Below are positions 36,447-46,216 of a DNA stretch of 51,204 bases, piece by piece (position 1 is the first letter of the stretch; every line of letters begins with the position of its first letter). The stretch lies in NCBI GenBank assembly GCA_031290255.1, contig JAITNW010000015.1:1-51204 (forward strand), written 5' to 3'. The position numbers and the translations under genes are program-made. The notes under the pieces are model-generated. The model saw only the letters and a list, made by a program, of their open reading frames with translations, made no database searches and was not told the DNA's origin. The stretch comes from Candidatus Nomurabacteria bacterium (lineage in GTDB: Bacteria > Patescibacteriota > Saccharimonadia > Saccharimonadales > Saccharimonadaceae).

Positions 36447-38255
36447 CTAATCTTCCACAAACTGCGAATTATAAAGCCCAGCGTAAACCCCATTCTTCTT
36501 GAGCAGTTGCACATGATTCCCCTGCTCCACAATATTCCCATCCTGCATCACCAATATCAAATCCGCATTCTTAATAGTACTCAGACGGTGCGCTATAATA
36601 AAGCTAGTTCTTCCACTAGATAAATTATCCATCGCAGACTGAATCAATTGCTCCGTACGTGTATCCACGCTCGACGTTGCCTCATCCAGAATCATCATCG
36701 GCGGATCCGCAATCATCGCCCTCGCAATAGTCAGGAGCTGCTTCTCGCCAGCCGAAACCGCTTCAGAATCCTCACTAATCACGGTCTTGTATGCCTTTGG
36801 TAGAGATTCAATCATATGATCCACGTGCGCAAGTTTCGCCGCGCGCTTTACTTCCTTTTCCGTTGCGTCTAGTTTTCCGTATCTCAAATTGTCTGCAATC
36901 GTGCCATTCATCAGCCAAGTGTCTTGTAGCACCATACCGAAAGATTTTCTTACATTAGCGCGCGCCAATTTCTTCGTATTTATTCCATCTATTACAATCT
37001 CGCCAGAATTTGGATCATAAAACCGCATTAGTAGATTCACGATGGTCGTCTTCCCAGCTCCCGTTGGGCCCACTATCGCCACCTTAGCACCAGGCTTTAT
37101 CTTAGCGCTGAATCCCTTAATCACCTCTTCATCTTCCTCATAAGAGAAATGTACGTCCTTGAACTCTACCGCCCCAAGTATGCTACTAAGTTCTTCCTCA
37201 ATCTTGTCTGGACTCTGTTCCGGCTCCTCGAGGAAATCAAACACGCGTTCGCTCGCCGCCATCGCCGACTGCAAGACGTTGAAGATCTGTGACAACTGAG
37301 TAATCGGTTGTGTAAACTGGTTTACGTATTGGATAAATGCCGTCAGATCACCCAACCCCAATCTACCATTTACTACAAAATACCCACCAGCGATCGCTGT
37401 CGCTACATAGCCAAGATTAGATATCGCATTCATAATTGGATGCATCAGTCCAGACAAGAATTGCGATTTGCGTGCCGCTTTATGGAGCTTGTCATTGGTC
37501 TTAGAGAACTCGCTCATGACCTCGTCTTCCGCCGAGAAAGCCCTCACGAGCACTTGTCCAGCGTACACTTCCTCAATTTGCCCATTCAGATTCCCAAGCT
37601 CATTCTGCTGTGCCTTAAAGAGCTTCTGCGTACGTGTCGTCACAAACCTAATAAACAAGAACGATACCGGAATCGTCAACATAGCTATAATTGTCAACTG
37701 CCAGCTAATCGTCAACATCATTACCAAGAATCCCAATATCATCGTTACAGAAGAAATCAGTTGCGATATGGTCTGTTGCAATGATTGCGTAATCAACTCT
37801 ACGTCATTCGTCACGCGTGATAGAGTATCGCCAAATGGGTGTTTGTCACAATAGGATATTGGTAGGCGATTGATTTTCTGCGAAATCTCCGTCCGGAACT
37901 TTTTCACTACTTTTACGGTAACACCCGTAATAACCCATCCAGATATTAAGTTTGCCACCAACGCAATTAAATAAAATGCCAAAAGCTGCAAAGCAATCCA
38001 GCCCATTTGGTCAAACCTATATTCATAGAGTGGGTTCGTAAACCTCTGGACAAAATCCTCTGCCAAAATATTTATCATATTCCCCATTAGCTTTGGGCCG
38101 ACAATCGTCAAAATCGTTGCCCCAATTGCGAGTATCAGCGTTACTAGCATCGGTAACTTAAAGCTACCCAGATATTTGAGAAGTTTTTTCAGTGTGCTCG
38201 AAGTATTCTTCGGTTTCTGCACAATACGCTGCCCATGTCCGCCACCAGGTCCCAT
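36447..38255 (-). CDS. ABC exporter half-transporter (TM + ATPase fusion), LmrCD/BmrCD-like partner
   Basis: Multi-TM N-terminus; VGPTGAGKTT, VSAGEKQLLTIARAM, MILDEATSSVDTRTE. Confidence 0.93.
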   Translation of the reverse strand: MGPGGGHGQRIVQKPKNTSSTLKKLLKYLGSFKLPMLVTLILAIGATILTIVGPKLMGNMINILAEDFVQRFTNPLYEYRFDQMGWIALQLLAFYLIALVANLISGWVITGVTVKVVKKFRTEISQKINRLPISYCDKHPFGDTLSRVTNDVELITQSLQQTISQLISSVTMILGFLVMMLTISWQLTIIAMLTIPVSFLFIRFVTTRTQKLFKAQQNELGNLNGQIEEVYAGQVLVRAFSAEDEVMSEFSKTNDKLHKAARKSQFLSGLMHPIMNAISNLGYVATAIAGGYFVVNGRLGLGDLTAFIQYVNQFTQPITQLSQIFNVLQSAMAASERVFDFLEEPEQSPDKIEEELSSILGAVEFKDVHFSYEEDEEVIKGFSAKIKPGAKVAIVGPTGAGKTTIVNLLMRFYDPNSGEIVIDGINTKKLARANVRKSFGMVLQDTWLMNGTIADNLRYGKLDATEKEVKRAAKLAHVDHMIESLPKAYKTVISEDSEAVSAGEKQLLTIARAMIADPPMMILDEATSSVDTRTEQLIQSAMDNLSSGRTSFIIAHRLSTIKNADLILVMQDGNIVEQGNHVQLLKKNGVYAGLYNSQFVED

Positions 38256-39979
38256 TATTTCAACTCCTTTTCTGATAATTGGCTAAGTGCAATTTCTTTA
38301 TATACGTCGCACTTCTTCATCAATTCTGCATGCGTACCGATGCCTACAGTCTTGCCATTCTCTAGCACGATAATCTGATCCGCATGTCTAATCGTGCTCA
38401 CGCGCTGAGCTACGATTATCACTGCAGAATTTTCAGTAACTTCTTTCAAGTTTGCGCGTACTTGGCTATCGGTCTTGTAATCCAACGCCGAAAAGCTATC
38501 ATCAAACACATATACTTCTGGATTCTTTGCGATGGCTCGTGCTATCGACAAGCGCTGTTTCTGCCCACCCGAAAAATTACTACCGCTCTGCGATACTCTT
38601 GAACGATATTTTTTATCAAGTTTTTCAATAAACTCAGACGCAGCCGCAATTCGTGCCGCTTCACGCAGTTGCTTATCCGAAATATTTGGCGCACCGTATT
38701 TTATATTGCTTTCAATTGTGCCAGAAAATAGTAACGCTTTTTGCGGCACCAGCCCAATTCGCGCCATCAGATCGTCTTTACTGAAATTCTTAATATTTAC
38801 ACCGTCCAGCAAAATTTCTCCCTCGCTTACGTCGTAAAAACGCGGAATTAAATTTACGATCGTAGATTTTCCGGATCCCGTTGAGCCAATAATTGCAGTA
38901 ATCTTGCCTTTTTCGGCCTTGAAGCTTACATTCTCAAGCACAGGTTTCTCGGCATTCTTATAAGAAAAAGATACTTTGTGGAACTCTAGACCCGATTCAT
39001 CCGCAGTTTTGGTTGGCTCGTCCTTGAACTTGATTGATGGACTAGTCTTGAGCACTTCGCCTACACGCTTTATGGACACCAATGCTCTCGGAATCAGTAT
39101 GAATGCCATCGCGAGGAACATGAATGACATCATAACCTGCGTCGCATATTGCATAAACGCCACAATCTCACCAAGCCCAATGACCGATTCTGCCACCAAA
39201 TTTGCGCCAACCCAGACAATCAATAGCGCTGCTCCAGAAATTGCAAACTGCACCACCGGCATCATGGTCACCATCAGCCTCGAAGTGAATAAGTTCACCT
39301 TGGCCACCTCAGTATTAGCGCGCTGAAATTTCTTTTCTTCATAATCCTCATTATTGAACGCGCGCACAACTCTAAGACCCGTCAGGTTCTCGCGTGCAAC
39401 TTGATTCAGCTTATCATTGAGCTGCTGCGTAAGACGGAATTTTGGCATTCCAACGACAATAATCACCACAATCAGCACTACTAGCACCGACACCACTAGC
39501 CCAATAATCCACGCCATGCTTGGCGCCGTAGCTAGCGCCATACTGATTGCACCTACCGCCATAAGCGGCGCCTGCAAGGACATCCTGAGTACCATTACCA
39601 AAGTTTGCTGCAAAGACGTAATGTCGTTTGTAGTTCGCGTAATAAGCGACGCTGTCGAGAACCGATCAATCTCATCCACGCTAAAACTCAAGATATGGCG
39701 AAATAGTGCTTCCCTAAGCTTAGCCGCAAAACCAGTAGCGATCCGTGATGCAAAAAATCCTGCAATCACCATACCGACCATACCGATCAGCACAATCCCG
39801 AGCATACGGAAGCCCTCTGCCCACACATAGTCCATGTCGCTCTTGCCAATACCATTATTGATAATATCCGACATGATGTCTGGCAACGAAAGGCTAGAAA
39901 ACACCTGCAAGCATAGCCCGCCAAGTAACAAAATTATCTGCCACCAATAAGAAACAAAGATTTTCAAAATTTTAGACAT
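38255..39979 (-). CDS. ABC exporter half-transporter (TM + ATPase fusion), partner of the adjacent one
   Basis: IIGSTGSGKST, SNFSGGQKQRLSIARAI, VYVFDDSFSALDYKTD; degenerate Walker B (D instead of E) typical of heterodimeric exporters. Confidence 0.93.
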   Translation of the reverse strand: MSKILKIFVSYWWQIILLLGGLCLQVFSSLSLPDIMSDIINNGIGKSDMDYVWAEGFRMLGIVLIGMVGMVIAGFFASRIATGFAAKLREALFRHILSFSVDEIDRFSTASLITRTTNDITSLQQTLVMVLRMSLQAPLMAVGAISMALATAPSMAWIIGLVVSVLVVLIVVIIVVGMPKFRLTQQLNDKLNQVARENLTGLRVVRAFNNEDYEEKKFQRANTEVAKVNLFTSRLMVTMMPVVQFAISGAALLIVWVGANLVAESVIGLGEIVAFMQYATQVMMSFMFLAMAFILIPRALVSIKRVGEVLKTSPSIKFKDEPTKTADESGLEFHKVSFSYKNAEKPVLENVSFKAEKGKITAIIGSTGSGKSTIVNLIPRFYDVSEGEILLDGVNIKNFSKDDLMARIGLVPQKALLFSGTIESNIKYGAPNISDKQLREAARIAAASEFIEKLDKKYRSRVSQSGSNFSGGQKQRLSIARAIAKNPEVYVFDDSFSALDYKTDSQVRANLKEVTENSAVIIVAQRVSTIRHADQIIVLENGKTVGIGTHAELMKKCDVYKEIALSQLSEKELK

Positions 39980-39997
39980 TTTACTATTCTACCACAT

Positions 39998-40603
39998 TTA
40001 AAGATTAGTGCGGTTATCGAGCGCGGAAGTTAAGGTTATTTGGTCTGCATATTCCAGAGATATCCCTAGTGGTAGACCCCGTGCCAGTCGAGTTATTTTC
40101 AGCTTTGGATAAGTTTCGTGCAGTAATTTTTCAAGCAAAATCGCCGTGGATTCGCCCTCTACGGACGGGTTTGTAGCAATAATCACTTCACTCACGGCGT
40201 CATCCGCTACGCGTTTTGAGAGCTCTTTAATATGCAATTGATCCGGCATAATCCCATCCATTGGGGAAATCGCGCCGCCTAGTACATGGTAAACCCCATG
40301 ATAAGACCTCGTTCGTTCAAGTGCATAAATATCCAGCGGCTCCTCCACCACGAGTATTGTACTTTTATCGCGGTTCGGATCTACGTATAATGGCGAAATA
40401 TCTTCGCTCGCGTCCATAATTGCAAAAGTTACCGGGCAAGTCCGTACGTTCTGATGCAGCTTAAGTAATGTATCAGCCACTTTTGCAGACACATTTGCGT
40501 CAGACTTCAAGAGATAATAGGCATAGCGTTCAGCCGTCCGAGAACCCACACCAGGTAGACGCCCAAGAGCATCAATAGCATCATTTAGTGCACTAGGTAG
40601 CAT
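39998..40603 (-). CDS. recR: Recombination protein RecR
   Basis: LGRLPGVGSRTAERYAYYLL, TOPRIM-like ILVVEEPLDIYALERT, ATNPSVEGESTA. Confidence 0.93.
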   Translation of the reverse strand: MLPSALNDAIDALGRLPGVGSRTAERYAYYLLKSDANVSAKVADTLLKLHQNVRTCPVTFAIMDASEDISPLYVDPNRDKSTILVVEEPLDIYALERTRSYHGVYHVLGGAISPMDGIMPDQLHIKELSKRVADDAVSEVIIATNPSVEGESTAILLEKLLHETYPKLKITRLARGLPLGISLEYADQITLTSALDNRTNL

Positions 40604-40608
40604 ATATA

Positions 40609-40905
40609 TTACATGCCCAAGTTGCCGAGCGACCCCATCAGCGGCTTCATTTTATCACTGGCAATTTCTTGTGCCTTAGCAAAACCGTCACGCATGGCAT
40701 TCTCGACCCAGCGTTCTAGCTCACTGATGTCGTTGAGATCGACTTTCTCGGGGTCAATCGACACCTTTTTGATCTTCAGCTCGCCCGTTACCTGAATTAC
40801 CACGGCGCCATCACCAGCTTCCACTTCTACAATTTCATTCTTCAAGTCTTTCTGTGCTTTGCGCAGTTGGTTTAGCATCTTAACTTGGTCAAAAGTCGCA
40901 CCCAT
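40609..40905 (-). CDS. YbaB/EbfC nucleoid-associated protein
   Basis: GAVVIQVTGELKIKKVSIDPE; next to recR. Confidence 0.9.
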   Translation of the reverse strand: MGATFDQVKMLNQLRKAQKDLKNEIVEVEAGDGAVVIQVTGELKIKKVSIDPEKVDLNDISELERWVENAMRDGFAKAQEIASDKMKPLMGSLGNLGM

Positions 40906-40924
40906 TAAAAATAACTCCTCTCAT

Positions 40925-42355
40925 CTAATTATTGTATAAGTATAGTCTATCAGAATCTTGAGATTTTTGGGAGGTAATGATTCGGTAAAGCGGCAAATCT
41001 ATCTCGCCTTCCCATTTGCCCAGAGTCGCTATTTCCAAATCGTCTCGCTTCGGCAAAGCACCCATCACGGTGATACCGTCTTGGCCTTCCAAATTCTTAT
41101 AAAATCTATATTCCACGGTATTCTCCGGCACCAACAAAACTGTACCAGGGCTAAGATTTTCCTTAATCAGCGTGATATCGTCATTAAATTGGTTTGCCAC
41201 CATCGGCGTATAATGATACCCAAATACAAAATGCGACAAACTAGACACTACGATCACGCCAGTAAACGCCGCAATCGGCAAGAGACCAAAGACACGTGCA
41301 TAAGGATTCTCTGGAAATAGTGAGTACCACTTCTCTAAGATTGATTCTAACCCCGCCGCTACCAGTACTGAGATAGGAATAATGATAATTGTCGCCGCAT
41401 ATGGCCCAATCCCTGCAATCGCGATTGCGAATATCACCAATAAGCTCACTACGGTATTCCGGCTAGTGAATAGTTTGCCAAAGGATGCCAGAACCCCCAC
41501 AAATAATAATGCCACTGTCGCTAACCCAAATAATGGACTTGAGAACACGCTCTCATACGCCGATCCAAACGAGAAGAACGGCTGGAACGCACTAATTACA
41601 TTATCTGCATAGTTAAATCCCTGCACATTAAACAGCAGAATCTTCAGAATATCCGGATTCGTAAACAATGACATGACAAGCGGCGACATAACCAGCGCAA
41701 ATAAAGCTACGCACACTATAATTTGATGCAATTTAAACTTTTTGATCGTGAATCGCATATGTGGATGCAAGATCCCCGCAATCGCTACAATAAGAGCAAT
41801 ATATATTAAATGTGGCGTATACAACGAAAAGGCTAACGCCGCCACAAAACAACTTACTAGCACAGGATGCGGCCTACTTTCCCCAAGTATTTTTGAGCCC
41901 AGCCATAATATCAAGGTCATCCAAAATAGGTACATTATCGCTGGCGTGCCAAATCCCGCCAGAAACAAAAAAGCCGACGACAAAGTAGTAATCACCGAAG
42001 CAATTATCGCCACATTACTCTTAAACCAGCGATTGAGCAGTAGAACCAATAGTACGGCAGTGACTGCCGCGATAATAATCGAAGGGATTTTTATCGAATA
42101 GAGCGAAAGCCCGAACACCGAGATACTTGCTTTCTGCAAAAGTCGATATGGCATATTTACCACATCTCCATCAGTGACCGACCGTACACTTACGTTCGCG
42201 GACTCTACTGTCGACTCCATCTCTTCTGTACTAATCCCATCAGGCGAAATCATCGGCAACCAAACCAGCAAAAAGAAAAAAACCACAGTCAAAAGCGTGT
42301 AGCCAATCACAAAACGATGACGATACAGAAAAAGCTTATCTATCTTGATACGCAT
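40925..42355 (-). CDS. GT-C/PMT-like (GT39-type) multi-TM glycosyltransferase
   Basis: Many TM segments; N-terminal loop with acidic residues and NMPYRLLQKASISVFGLSLYSIKIPSIIIA typical of GT39-like proteins. Confidence 0.6.
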   Translation of the reverse strand: MRIKIDKLFLYRHRFVIGYTLLTVVFFFLLVWLPMISPDGISTEEMESTVESANVSVRSVTDGDVVNMPYRLLQKASISVFGLSLYSIKIPSIIIAAVTAVLLVLLLNRWFKSNVAIIASVITTLSSAFLFLAGFGTPAIMYLFWMTLILWLGSKILGESRPHPVLVSCFVAALAFSLYTPHLIYIALIVAIAGILHPHMRFTIKKFKLHQIIVCVALFALVMSPLVMSLFTNPDILKILLFNVQGFNYADNVISAFQPFFSFGSAYESVFSSPLFGLATVALLFVGVLASFGKLFTSRNTVVSLLVIFAIAIAGIGPYAATIIIIPISVLVAAGLESILEKWYSLFPENPYARVFGLLPIAAFTGVIVVSSLSHFVFGYHYTPMVANQFNDDITLIKENLSPGTVLLVPENTVEYRFYKNLEGQDGITVMGALPKRDDLEIATLGKWEGEIDLPLYRIITSQKSQDSDRLYLYNN

Positions 42356-42376
42356 GTTATAAGATATAGTATATGG

Positions 42377-43726
42377 TTATTCATGCCTTTTGTCCAGCGA
42401 CATGAAGCGCACCCTCGCCTTATCAAAGAATAGCTCCACCTGTCCAGTAGCGCCTCGTCGGTGCTTAGACAATATCAAATCTGTAATATTTTGCCGGTCC
42501 GTCTCAGGATTATAATAATCCTCACGGTACAAAAACATCACAAGGTCAGCATCCTGCTCAATAGATCCTGACTCACGCAGATCCGATAACATCGGAATCT
42601 GCGGCTGACGCGATTCCACAGAACGCGACAGCTGCGAAAGTGCAATAAGAGGTACATTCAGCTCCCTCGCAATCAATTTCAACCCTCGCGAAATCTCCGA
42701 AACTTCCTGCACGCGGTTTTCGGCTGAACGCTTAGAAGAACCCGTCATCAACTGCAAATAATCCACAATAATCATTCCCAGATCGTGTTCGTGAGCTGCC
42801 CGTCGCGCTTTTGTGCGCATCTCCAACACCGTCATCCCCGGAGTATCATCAATAAATATCGGCGCCTCACTAAGCGTCGCCATCGCCTCACTAATCTGAG
42901 CAAAATCGTCCCCACTAAAATTCCCAGTCTCGAGCTTAAATGAATCAATCCCCGAAGCGTCCGCCAGCATACGATTGATCAGCTGTTCCTTACCCATCTC
43001 AAGAGAAAATATCAAAACTGCCTTCTGATTGATTGTCGCCACATTATGTGCAAAATTTAGTGCCAGTGCCGTCTTGCCCATCGCCGGTCGCGCCGCCAAA
43101 ATCACCAAGTCGGACTTATGGAAGCCCGCCGTCATCCGATCAAAATCCGCATACCCAGATTTCATCCCCGCAATCGCCCCCTTATTCTTATGCAGATCTT
43201 CAAGCCGGTCAAAAGTCTCGCCCAAAAGATCCGAAATAGACACCAAATCGTTCTTAATATTCTGATCCGACACCTCAAAAAGCGACTTCTCCGCCTCACC
43301 CAGCAATTCCGTAGTCTCAGAATCTTCATCATAAGCCTGCTCGGTAATATCCGCCGCCGCCGCAATCAGACGTCGCCTCACCGCAGCCTTTGACACTAAT
43401 TCGGCGTAAGCCTTAGCGTGCGCCGCCGTCGGCACATAATTAGTCAGCTCAGAAAGAAACGTCGACCCCCCCACCTTAGAAAGTTCTTTCTTATGCTTCA
43501 GCTCAGCCGTCACTGTCAATAAATCAACTGGCTTATGCCTCTCGTACAAATTCCACATCGCCTTGAATACCAAAGCATGCGGCTCCTCATAAAAATCATC
43601 CGGCGTCACAATCTCGGTCACGTCTGGCAAAGAATCTTCTGAAATCAAGATCGCCCCAAGCAAAGATTTCTCCGCATCCACATTCTGCGGCGGTATTCTC
43701 TTTGCATCTTTTTTCTCGGCACTCAT
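42377..43726 (-). CDS. dnaB: Replicative DNA helicase
   Basis: IPPQNVDAEKSLLGAIL, LVILAARPAMGKTALALN, IIVDYLQLM, LSQLSRSVE. Confidence 0.97.
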   Translation of the reverse strand: MSAEKKDAKRIPPQNVDAEKSLLGAILISEDSLPDVTEIVTPDDFYEEPHALVFKAMWNLYERHKPVDLLTVTAELKHKKELSKVGGSTFLSELTNYVPTAAHAKAYAELVSKAAVRRRLIAAAADITEQAYDEDSETTELLGEAEKSLFEVSDQNIKNDLVSISDLLGETFDRLEDLHKNKGAIAGMKSGYADFDRMTAGFHKSDLVILAARPAMGKTALALNFAHNVATINQKAVLIFSLEMGKEQLINRMLADASGIDSFKLETGNFSGDDFAQISEAMATLSEAPIFIDDTPGMTVLEMRTKARRAAHEHDLGMIIVDYLQLMTGSSKRSAENRVQEVSEISRGLKLIARELNVPLIALSQLSRSVESRQPQIPMLSDLRESGSIEQDADLVMFLYREDYYNPETDRQNITDLILSKHRRGATGQVELFFDKARVRFMSLDKRHE

Positions 43727-45336
43727 AGTCTAACCTCCTCTCCGCCACCCATTATATTCGCAATATTAGCTATTGTAGCATCAGTATTCTTCGCGCTGGC
43801 CAATACCTCAAGTCCCATACCATCCGGCAATAAATCTATAATTATATTTCGCTTTTTATCAATTTGGTTCTTCGCAAAAGCTTTCCTCGCATAAATCACC
43901 AGCTTATCGTCAACCACTTCATAGTCCGAATCAGATACATACTTTGCGATTGTTGATGCTTCTTTCTGAATAGCAGCCAGTAAATTCTCCCAGTTGAAGC
44001 TTGAGAGTGCGGACGGAGATTTGTCGGAAAACACTTCAGGGGAAACGCCCGTCTTCACGGGGTTTCGCCCTTCGCGTTCGGCTGGAAGTAGATGGCTGGC
44101 AGCCATCTCTTCCACAGTTTCCCCCAAACCTCCGTCCGCACCCTCCCCGCTCGATTGAAGTTCTGACTCGGAAGTAGCAGAAAATTTTGCCGACTCAGCC
44201 AAAGCCATCCCCTCCTGCGACCCTGTTGCGACATTTTGACCCCCCGACTCGCGTTGGGGTGGAGCTTCTGATGGGGGTTCAGAGGAAACTGTGGAAGAGG
44301 GGCGAGCCTCGCCCCTATTTCCAGCCGAACGCGAAAGGCGGTGCCCCGTAAAGACGGGCGCACCCCCTGAAGTGTTTTCCTCTGAGCCCCCATCAGAAAC
44401 TCCACCTCCACCAGACAAAAGAGCCAACAACAACTTAACCTCAGGATACCCAGCCCTAGGTACATCCACAAGCTTATCAAGCAACCCCATAGCCCCAGAA
44501 CAGGGCCTTTCCACAATCAACCCCATCAACTCCTCCGCCACAATCTCTGCCTTAATCCCCTGCCCAGCAAATGCCCTTAAGATCTCCGTCACCTCGTCAA
44601 CACCCCCACCCAAGTAAGCCCCATAAAGCTGCTGCACCAAATCATCCTGAGGCAACCCCAATGCCTTAGTAATAACCTCCTCAGTAATTTCCCCATCAGC
44701 CAAAGTAGAAACTTGATCAAGCAGCGAAATCGCATCCCGAAACGACCCCCCACTCCGCCGCACCACAACCTTGAGCGCCCCATCGCTGATCTTGATACTC
44801 TCCGCCCCAGCAATACCCCGTAAATGTTGCAACATTACATCCGGACTAGCAAGTCTAAACACGAAAGATTGACTCCGCGAAGTAATCGTCACCGGCACCT
44901 TATGCGCATCCGTCGTCGCCATAATAAACACCACATGCTCCGGCGGTTCCTCCAAAGTCTTCAATAAAGCATTAAACGCTGACTTACTCAGCATATGCAC
45001 CTCATCAATAATATATATCTTGTACTTGCCCTTAGTCGGCGCAATTATCGCCTTCTCCCGCAAATCCCGAATATTGTCCACGCCCGTATTGCTCGCCGCA
45101 TCAATCTCAATGATGTCCAAATAATCGTCCTCGATCTCATAATCAAACCCATTGATCTCATGCGCCAAAATCCGCGCCACCGAAGTCTTACCTGTCCCTC
45201 GTGGCCCCACAAAAAGATAAGCATGACTAATTTTGCCAGTCTTCAAAGATTTTTCCAGAATATCCGTAATATGCTGCTGCCCAACAATCTCCGACAGAGA
45301 CCTAGAACGGTACCTCCTATACAACGCCTTTCCCAT
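43723..45336 (-). CDS. dnaX: DNA polymerase III subunit gamma/tau, with two palindromic insertions in the linker
   Basis: ALYRRYRSRSLSEIVGQQHI, GPRGTGKTSVARI, IIDEVHMLSKSAFNALLKTLEEPP; linker contains elements A2 and A3. Confidence 0.95.
   Translation of the reverse strand: MGKALYRRYRSRSLSEIVGQQHITDILEKSLKTGKISHAYLFVGPRGTGKTSVARILAHEINGFDYEIEDDYLDIIEIDAASNTGVDNIRDLREKAIIAPTKGKYKIYIIDEVHMLSKSAFNALLKTLEEPPEHVVFIMATTDAHKVPVTITSRSQSFVFRLASPDVMLQHLRGIAGAESIKISDGALKVVVRRSGGSFRDAISLLDQVSTLADGEITEEVITKALGLPQDDLVQQLYGAYLGGGVDEVTEILRAFAGQGIKAEIVAEELMGLIVERPCSGAMGLLDKLVDVPRAGYPEVKLLLALLSGGGGVSDGGSEENTSGGAPVFTGHRLSRSAGNRGEARPSSTVSSEPPSEAPPQRESGGQNVATGSQEGMALAESAKFSATSESELQSSGEGADGGLGETVEEMAASHLLPAEREGRNPVKTGVSPEVFSDKSPSALSSFNWENLLAAIQKEASTIAKYVSDSDYEVVDDKLVIYARKAFAKNQIDKKRNIIIDLLPDGMGLEVLASAKNTDATIANIANIMGGGEEVRL
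44003..44144 (-). repeat. Palindromic element family A, copy A2, inside dnaX (core in reverse orientation on the + strand)
   Basis: Core reads on minus strand GGAAACTGTGGAAGAGATGGCTGCCAGCCATCTACTTCCAGCCGAACGCGAAGGGCGAAACCCCGTGAAGACGGGCGTTTCC; outer stem GAGAGTGCGGACGGAG/CTCCGTCCGCACCCTC. Confidence 0.92.
44258..44406 (+). repeat. Palindromic element family A, copy A3, inside dnaX (core forward on the + strand)
   Basis: Outer stem GGTGGAGCTTCTGATGGGGGTTCAGAGGAAA / TTTTCCTCTGAGCCCCCATCAGAAACTCCACC; hairpin I 44292-44323; hairpin II 44340-44364. Confidence 0.92.
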
Positions 45337-45427
45337 TGCTTTGATTATATCATATGGGAATAACAAGAATCCGATTTAAGACCCAATCGCAAGCTTAAGT
45401 GTCGCAAAATATAATCAGGGTTCTCAG

Positions 45428-45464
45428 GATCAGGAGTGTTCGCGCAGGAAAGCAGCCCCTCTGG
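45428..45464 (+). repeat. Palindromic element family B, copy B1 (degenerate)
   Basis: ATCAGGAGTGTTCGCGCAGGAAAGCAGCCCCTCTGGGT, same as B2 apart from 2 transitions. Confidence 0.8.
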
Positions 45465-45494
45465 GTTTGCCTACAACTAAACTTGATGAATGTG

Positions 45495-46022
45495 TTAGAG
45501 ACTAGCCTCCACGGCAGCCCAAGTAGCATCCGGATTATCCGCCGGAACAATAATAGTAACCTGATCCCCCACATGTAACTTAAAATAAGTCACCGAAGCA
45601 TAAAGAATCTTATAATCCTTACCATTGATCTCTACCGAGTACTGATCATCATGATTAACCAAAGTGCCAATCACGGTCCTACGCTCCACCGGCCCAATCT
45701 GCTTATAAAGGAATTTGCCATCTTCAGCAATCGTCAATTTCAAAATATCACCCTCAACAAGCTTAGACTTAGAAGCATAATTTGCCGGCACTGGATAATT
45801 CTTGCCATCTGGCCCAATCATAATCTGCCCGTCAAACACCCCCTCAATAACTTTACCATCAGGGCTTTCCACCACAGTAGACCGTGGCGCAGTAATAGCT
45901 TCGCCGTCACCCAACGTAGACGTCAAAAGCTCTTTGGCAGCCGCCAAATTAGTCTCAGCTTCAGTCAAGAGGCTTCTTAATCGCTTTATTTGTTTTTCTG
46001 GTAATTCAGACATACCTCGCAT
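45495..46022 (-). CDS. Conserved-looking hypothetical protein with N-terminal helix and C-terminal beta-rich (OB-like) region
   Basis: 175 aa intact ORF; VEGDILKLTIAEDGKFLYKQIGPVERRTVIGTLV...VGDQVTIIVPADNPDATWAAVEASL. Confidence 0.75.
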   Translation of the reverse strand: MRGMSELPEKQIKRLRSLLTEAETNLAAAKELLTSTLGDGEAITAPRSTVVESPDGKVIEGVFDGQIMIGPDGKNYPVPANYASKSKLVEGDILKLTIAEDGKFLYKQIGPVERRTVIGTLVNHDDQYSVEINGKDYKILYASVTYFKLHVGDQVTIIVPADNPDATWAAVEASL

Positions 46023-46154
46023 CCTGTCTGTTTAAATATAGTATCAGTATTATATTATAGTCTTCCATGTGCAAAGTCAATAAAATAATTTCAGGTTTTT
46101 CCACAACCACAACAGATATACCGCAAAAAATGTTGTCAAAAATAAATTAAACCA

Positions 46155-46189
46155 ACAAAATACCCGAAGCACTAAACTCCGGGTATTCG
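46155..46189 (-). terminator. Terminator of rplJ-rplL operon
   Basis: Minus strand AATACCCG ... CGGGTATTTTGTT. Confidence 0.75.
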
Positions 46190-46216
46190 TTAACAATTCT
46201 GACCAACTTGTGTTAT

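Noticed and set aside
36283-44406. Family A as hammerhead or other known self-cleaving ribozyme
   Set aside because: Three-way junction is suggestive, but the hammerhead CUGANGA...GAAA core is absent; I recognised no known ribozyme consensus.
44055-44617. Alternative-frame ORFs across the dnaX linker repeats
   Set aside because: Result from the palindromic GC-rich insertions; the DnaX frame is intact and continuous.
45361-45494. Protein gene in the gap between dnaX and the 175-aa gene
   Set aside because: No ORF of convincing length; explained by element B1 and promoter sequence.
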